Part shown: positions 59,031-64,000 of the stretch, one piece after another | Layout: every line of letters begins with the position of its first letter | How positions within the stretch are numbered: the first letter of the stretch is position 1 | Source of the DNA: Cladopsammia gracilis | Lineage: Eukaryota; Cnidaria; Anthozoa; Scleractinia; Dendrophylliidae | Direction: 5' to 3' | Length of the DNA stretch: 64,000 nt | NCBI GenBank assembly: GCA_022457155.1 | Contig: JAJGOT010000288.1 | Location: forward strand, 842,001 to 906,000 | The notes under the pieces: generated by a model | What the model was told of the DNA's origin: nothing | The model's database searches: none | The model's input: only the letters and a program-made list of their open reading frames with translations | Made by a program: the position numbers and the translations under genes

Positions 59031-60287
59031 AAACTTAATCTACATAGAATTCATAATCGTACGCCTTAAAAATCATAGCTATGCACTGCGAGAGAAATTA
59101 AACAGTAGGAATGTTACCTAACTGGAAAAAATATATATATGCCGAGGCATTTTCAAAACTGCGTATATGAAATTTAACACGCATATTTCTTCAGATGAAG
59201 GTCACGGCAACTCAAGAAACCACTGTATTAAAATTAATGAAATACCGAGAGCTTGAATTTTTGATAAAATACAGCCAAACAAATTGCTCTCTCTTCTAAC
59301 ATTCTCTAAAATCTCAGTTAACTAAATCAACCTATGAATATATGGCTTCAGGCCACAAACGTGCGCTTGCTAAACCGCTATCAAAAAACATGCTACTCCA
59401 CTCCTGTGTTCTTTTTGATGCCATCGCAAAAATGTGCTAACAAAAATGCGAAAAAATTTGGTTAACTAACAAGAATTTTGCTAACAAAAATGTACAAAGA
59501 ATGCATGTTAGCCCACATAATACTCCTGTAAGTTAAACATTAACTTACAGGAGATAAAAACAAACGACAAAAAATCGCTTAAGGACCGCTTGTGCAACGA
59601 GTCTTCCTTTTCGCCCTGTGCCATGAGGTGGCGTAAGAAGGGAAAGCGACAGGGATCCATTTACTTTGACCATATACGTTGACCCCGTGGTGAAAAGGAA
59701 AGAATCGCATTGGGCCACGCGGTGGCTGTGTGCTTAACGCGCCGAGGGAACTTGTGCGAAGATTCGGTGAAATCTTCTTAGGTAAGGAATTCGGTCGCAC
59801 GGTACTACAACAAGGAGTGAAGTAATATATTTTGGAGTATGAGATCTGGGTTTTAGGGAAAACAATTCTGAGGTGAAGTAAGGACTGGAGTTAAGGACAT
59901 TAAGGAGTTATTTGGGCGTTTCTTTCATTTGTAGGTCCTGGCCACAACGGTCGGTGCGTTAAAGAAGGAATTAGGTGAGTGGAGGAAAAAAAATTGATGC
60001 ATCGGCAATCGAGTCTGTTTTGTCGACTCTCCAGATGGTGATTGCGCGTCCAGCGGCTCTTTTAAATCCATGCGCTGCGATCGCCGCTCGCCGGCTCTAG
60101 ATGAAGTGGTCAACGTCACGAAGGAAAAGACGAGGCCTTTCCGTTCGAACTCGGAAGGAGAGAGCACCATGACGATCGATCGAAGCCATGCTGCCGGTGA
60201 CAACACGAGTGACAACACGAGTAAAAACACGAGTGAAGCCAGATGAGAGAACGCGCCAACGGGTTAGTAGAAGTTAGTTAGTTAGTT
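59031..60287. other. Downstream flank of the kinase-GTPase gene, no gene recognised
   Basis: It contains a perfect 14-bp stem-loop at 59,523-59,553 (CTCCTGTAAGTTAA, loop ACA). Minus-strand open frames at 59,579-59,800 and 59,925-60,230 could be exons of the gene to the right if it continues past 60,456, but they carry no recognisable domain. Confidence 0.45.
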
Positions 60288-60397
60288 AAAGTACCATTTC
60301 GCAAAGTACCATTTCGCAAAGTACAATTTCGCAAAGTACCATTTCGCAAAGTACCATTTCGCAAAGTACCATTTCGTTTCGTTTCGTTTCGTTTCGC
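60288..60397. repeat. 15-bp minisatellite plus TTTCG repeats
   Basis: Six copies of AAAGTACCATTTCGC (60,288-60,377), followed by about five TTTCG units. The Asn-Gly-Thr-Leu-Arg repeat in the minus-strand frame comes from this repeat. Confidence 0.92.
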
Positions 60398-60455
60398 AAA
60401 GTTCAACATTGTTTCGCGGTATGACCAATACGAAGCTCGGCTAAAAAACTGCGAC

Positions 60456-61291
60456 TCACCGGCAGATCCAGTCACGCAGTTTTTTGCAGATGTTTCTTGA
60501 ACGGGGAGTGTTATCTGCGAGACGTATAGAAGTGTCTATCCCTGCGCTTGTAACACAAGTGTTGATGTCTGACGAGTCCGGAATTTCATGAATCTCTCTG
60601 GCAATCTCTTCAAACACTGCTTCGATATTTTGTCCAGTTTTTGCACTGGTTTCAAAGTAGCTGACTCCGAGATTTTGCGCATATTCTTCTGCCTCTACGC
60701 TTGAAACTTTACGATCTCTTTCATCGGCTTTGTTTCCCACTAAAATCATACTCGTCTTCTCGGTTTTGTTGTTTTCGACGAACTTAAGCATCTTAGGAAT
60801 GCCTTCGACAAAAGTAGTTCTTCTCTGTAAGTCAAAGACGAGCAAAACGCCGTTTGTGTCTCGCAAATAGTTTTGAGGTATGCTATGAAACTTCTCTTGT
60901 CCAGCTGTATCTATAATCTGTAAACAATACTCCTTGCCATCATGCAGAGTGACGTTTTTTGAATAGAATTCTTGCACAATGGTAGTAGTTGGAAACTGAA
61001 TGTACCTGTTGTCTACGAATCGCTTGATAACACTGGTCTTTCCGGTTGCCGATTCCCCAAGGGCAATAATTTTCAACTTGGGGGGCTGCTGCGGTTTCGA
61101 TCCCTGAACAATCTGGTTCTTTTGATGAATTTCGGACTTCTCTTTTTGGAGCCACTCGCCAATTTCCTCAGCGGTTGGTCTCTTTCTACTGTCATTTTCA
61201 ATACAGCGAAGTACAAGTCTCCTCAGTTTGTGTTCACCCATCATTCTGATATCATTTCTGCGACGTTCCTTTTCTGAAATAGGCCCGTCAT
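60456..61291 (-). CDS. Kinase C-terminus plus Rab-like GTPase domain (exon)
   Basis: This exon opens after an acceptor (TAAATAACAG, AG at 61,292-61,293) and reads DGPISEKERRRNDIR before the first Met at 61,244. Counting from that Met, residues 5-33 are the last kinase helix (LRRLVLRCIENDSRKRPTAE), and 55-220 form a small GTPase. P-loop GESATGKT 63-70, switch I TTTIVQEF 87-93, DTAGQE 112-117, NKAD 171-174, ETSAK 198-202. The DTAGQEKF box and TSAK are Rab/Ras-like, closest in feel to Rab. No classical CC/CXC prenylation end is seen: the frame ends WICR-stop. However, the stop overlaps CCG|GTGAGT, a good splice donor, so further 3' exons may exist. The role is inferred: a kinase whose C-terminus carries a GTP-regulated switch. 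Confidence 0.85.
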
Positions 61292-61504
61292 CTGTTATTT
61301 ACAAAAGCGAATTAACAAACAAAACGCAGAATAAGACCTTAAATCCAATATGTGGGCTTTTTTTAGATTCCGAGCACGGTGTGTGTGTGTGGGGGGGGGG
61401 GGGGGGGGGCCGGGAGGGGGGGCACAATGCCCCTTCATCGTAACTTCAAGAGCATTAAAGCTGTGACAATGAAACTTTGAGGGTATATCGTGCGTGTATA
61501 TTGT

Positions 61505-61690
61505 TTCCTTCGAGGTCCGTAAACGTGTAGACTCCTCGCAGTCCCTACGCGTTCGGCGATCCGAGCGGCGAGCGAGCGAAAGTAATGCGAAGCGCTGGGG
61601 AAGAGGCATCTCGTCTCCCGTCTCTCCCCCAGTTCCCCTCAGCTCGTTCGCTCGCTCCAGTCTCGCAGAGCTTGTTTTCGTGATTAGCTG
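61505..61690. repeat. GC-rich inverted block in intron
   Basis: CGAGCGAGCGAA (61,570-61,581) is mirrored by TTCGCTCGCTC (61,647-61,657), with flanking inverted matches CTCCTCGCAG / CTCGCAGAG. Looks like a small foldback; boundaries unclear. Confidence 0.5.
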
Positions 61691-62086
61691 GCTCGTTCGC
61701 GGATTGACTGAAAAGGGACAAAGAACGTGGGATTTAACAAAGGCGATTCAACAAAAAAGAAACACAGAATAAGAGTTCCTGAGGCTGGTAGAAGGGGTGG
61801 GAGTCACTTCATTGTAAAGCTGTGGCAATGAAATTTGACGGGTATATATTACGTGTAATCGTACAAAATTGACTCAAAAATAATCATAACCAATAAAATA
61901 AAGAAACACTCAAATGGCACAAAAAATGTAAATGTTGAGATCATAAAGTCAAAATTTTTCATAAAAAGAAATTTCGAATTGCGAAAAACTGCTGTCAAAA
62001 TCGTGTTGCCGTGGAAACATTAAGTCACGTGTACAGTAAAAGTTGCCAGATAAATTCTAACAAAGTTAATACGAAGTTTGGTGGTA

Positions 62087-63183
62087 CAGTTGAACCTCTC
62101 TAATAAGGACACCGAAGGGACAGAGCAAAGTGTCCGTATTAGAGAGGTGGGTGTCCGTAATACAGTGGAACCTCGATTTAACGAAGTCGCTGGGGACCGG
62201 CCAAATTTGTTCATTAAATCGAGGGTTCGTTATATCGAAAACCTCGATATAACGAACTTGAGGGGAAACGACCAAAATGTTCGTTATATCGAGGTCATAG
62301 TTAATGATCGATTTGTAACACAGGTGACTTCTGTCACACAATTCAACGCAACTTTCGTCGCAGAAGTGCCGCGTTTTGAGATGCAATTCATTAAGCATGG
62401 AGGCTTTCAGTAGCAATTACTTTCACTTTTGAGCAGACGCGTAGCTTTTGTTTACAAAAAACGACACTTTCAGAGTAGCGATTCGTTATATCGAGGTAGA
62501 TTTTACATTTGGGCTTCCGGATTATGTTCGTTATATCGAGGTTCTATTCCATACACTTTACTGTAACTTTGGCCAGGACATAGAATATCGTTCGTTATAT
62601 CGAGGACTTCGTTAATATAAATAGAGGTTCGTTAATCGAGGTTCCACTGTATAAAGGTCACTACGATGACGTCACTTTTAAGACCACTGACAGTTTTTGT
62701 TCAGTACGTAACTAAAAACAGGCCCACACTCGTCTTTCAACTGCATATAAATTGATTAATGTACAGCATTGAGACACTGTCTATCAGTAGTGTACTACAT
62801 TGTAAAATTCTCAGCTACATAAGGTTTCCGAATCACTGTTTTAAAACGAAACGAACTACAACGCAATGCTGCATGTGAAAAAGTAATATAAAGTTCAATT
62901 CTGAAAACGTCTTTCACGGAGTCTTTCACCACAAACAGGAAATTGTATTACTTTCTCAAACTATCATCACCTCATCACCGGAGTGTTAAGTTTGTATGAA
63001 TTTGATCTCTGGGGCCGAGATTTAGTGTCCGTTGTCTGGGGCCGAGATTTAGTGTCCGTAGGGTCCGTATTATAGAGGGTTTTGTTAAAGAAAATATGTG
63101 AGAATTTTGTCGGGACATAGGAAACTGTCCGTAATAGAGAGGTTTCCGTATTAGAGAGGTGTCCGTAAGGAGAGGTTCGACTG
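62087..63183. mobile_element. Outer mariner/Tigger-like MITE
   Basis: TIRs CAGTTGAACCTCTCTAATAA and the complement of AGAGGTTCGACTG, flanked by TA (62,085-62,086 and 63,184-63,185). Interior repeats of GTCCGTATTAGAGAGG. No transposase frame. TA duplication and CAGT(T/C)GAACCTC ends match pogo/Tigger-type elements. Confidence 0.85.
62163..62649. mobile_element. Inner mariner/Tigger-like MITE nested in the first
   Basis: TIRs CAGTGGAACCTCGATT and AATCGAGGTTCCACTG with TA on both sides (62,161-62,162; 62,650-62,651). Many copies of TTCGTTATATCGAGG lie in both orientations inside. It interrupts the outer MITE just after GTGTCCGTAA. Confidence 0.88.
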
Positions 63184-63434
63184 TATTTTTTATTCATGTT
63201 ATGAATGTTATCCAATATATAAAAAAGCTGAAATTCTCTAGCCTGTGTAGCCGTCCCCTCTTTTCAAGAAAGGTACATGGTGGCTGATTATAGCCTTTCT
63301 AGAGTCGATATACTTTGTCCCGTGTGAGGAAATTTCCGCGAATATTACAGTTCTTGCCTATACACAGGCTAAAGAATTTCAGCTATTTTCAGTATACAAT
63401 AATATACAAAGAAGCAAAATCCTTGACTACAAAC

Positions 63435-64000
63435 CTCTATCAAAAGCCCATTCTGTTGCCATCATTGGTCGCTTGCTGTTGATAGCCTCCATCAGCGTGA
63501 TCCCGAAGGAAAAAATGTCGATTTTGACGCTGTATTCGACATTACGTTTGATTGAAAACGTTTCTGGCGCGGCATATGATGGACTTCCGCAATTTGAAGA
63601 AGCAAGCATTTCTTGCTCCAGTGTTGAAAAATATTTAGCAAAACCAAGATCAGCGATTTTGGCGGCTCGCTTATCTTTGGTCAAAAGCACATTTTTGGTG
63701 GTTAAATCTCGATGAACTATCGGAGGATTGTGCTGGTGTAGATAAATCAGCCCCTCGGCTACATCCGAAAATATCTTGACTAGTTCGGGAAATGGAATTC
63801 TGTCTGGATAGAGTTCATCAATATACATCACCAAATCGCATTCCAAAAGTTCGGTGATAAGCATTGGAGGCGAAGAAAGGGATATAATGAACGCCTTTAG
63901 TTCAACAACGTTCTTGTGCTTGAGTCGTTGAAGCATCTTGCATTCTTCTTGAAATTTGTCAACACGGCGTGGATCGCTCGATTTAAAGTGCCTTTCATGG
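63435..64000 (-). CDS. Protein kinase domain (exon), 5' end off window
   Basis: Continues beyond the window edge on the 5' side. The reading starts HERHFKSSDPRRVDKFQEEC (helix C, Glu in FQEEC). It continues with LKHKNVVELKAF, hinge ITELLECDLVMYI, catalytic loop VHRDLTTKN (63,690-63,714), DLG in place of DFG (IADLGFAK), GSPSYAAPE and DIFSFGITLMEAI. Counting from Met at 63,936, HRD is 75-77, DLG 96-98 and APE 123-125. HRDL, the metal-binding Asn and APE are present, so activity is plausible; DLG is a known variant. It resembles TKL-type kinases. The exon ends at donor GAG|GTTTGT, joining to the Rab-like exon. Confidence 0.88.

Larger units (their letters stand above)
61292..63434 (-). other. 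2.1 kb intron between kinase and GTPase exons
   Basis: Donor GAG|GTTTGT (63,435/63,434) and acceptor TAACAG (61,292) give a phase-1 join that restores an Asp codon and a continuous kinase reading (FDR-D-DGPIS). Contents: a GT/G run (61,380-61,427), a GC-rich inverted block (61,505-61,690) and the nested Tigger-like MITEs. Confidence 0.75.

Noticed and set aside
59925..60230. Minus-strand frame as a further exon of the kinase-GTPase gene
   Set aside because: Position and strand fit, but no domain or clear acceptor could be tied to the 60,463 donor. Left open rather than annotated.
60278..60475. Asn-Gly-Thr-Leu-Arg repeat protein
   Set aside because: Direct product of a 15-bp minisatellite. 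No evidence of coding use, although it lies next to the GTPase exon.
62066..62416. Open frames on both strands inside the intron
   Set aside because: They fall within the nested Tigger-like MITEs and follow their inverted repeats. No domain seen.

Overview
This is eukaryotic DNA, most likely from an invertebrate animal. The only host gene has a spliced structure, and the repeats include Ngaro-type tyrosine-recombinase (YR) retrotransposons, Penelope-like elements with GIY-YIG domains, a CR1/Jockey-type LINE and many foldback or TIR MITEs. This mix, and several MITE types, fit a cnidarian such as a stony coral. That is inference from repeat content and remembered resemblance; no marker in the window proves it. 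More than 90 % of the window looks like repeats.

Layout. (1) 124-5,144: a decayed Ngaro-type element on the minus strand, sitting inside an AAT microsatellite and itself carrying a MITE. (2) 5,245-18,965: a roughly 13.7 kb satellite of about 185 copies of a 74-bp monomer that is a dimer of an older ~36-bp unit. (3) 18,927-24,545: a large inverted repeat with ~1.2 kb arms. It ends on both sides in satellite-like units and encloses a train of smaller foldbacks. (4) 24,546-26,163: no recognised gene. (5) 26,164-30,045: a degenerate plus-strand Ngaro copy, split by a 1.35 kb TIR element that contains a tRNA-like sequence. (6) 30,228-44,548: a tandem array of a ~1.65 kb chimeric unit (minus-strand Penelope 3' end plus plus-strand LINE RT fragment plus unassigned DNA). 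It is interrupted by a 2.8 kb block with another Penelope fragment and by a nearly intact Ngaro element (36,684-42,068). (7) 44,549-47,889: mostly non-coding, with an inverted Penelope scrap and a TIR MITE split by a LINE tail. (8) 47,890-54,391: a TIR-bounded region that received the source-type LINE (ORF1, endonuclease, RT), which was hit twice by the same 146-bp hAT-like MITE. (9) 54,392-60,287: non-coding with several MITEs and palindromes. (10) 60,456-64,000 (minus): the 3' part of a host gene joining a protein-kinase domain to a Rab-like small GTPase domain across a 2.1 kb intron that holds nested mariner/Tigger-like MITEs.

How it fits together. The plus-strand Ngaro element has Gag-like, RT-RNase H and YR frames between split direct repeats (A1 ... 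B1-A2-B2). Related array units supply its empty target site, and they place the crossover at TTAAA with no target duplication, as expected when a YR integrates a circle. The minus-strand copy has the same architecture with different repeat sequences. The tandem array and the LINE share almost the same RT segment, so the LINE family was captured into a Penelope-containing unit and then amplified. The kinase-Rab gene is the only part likely to serve the host.
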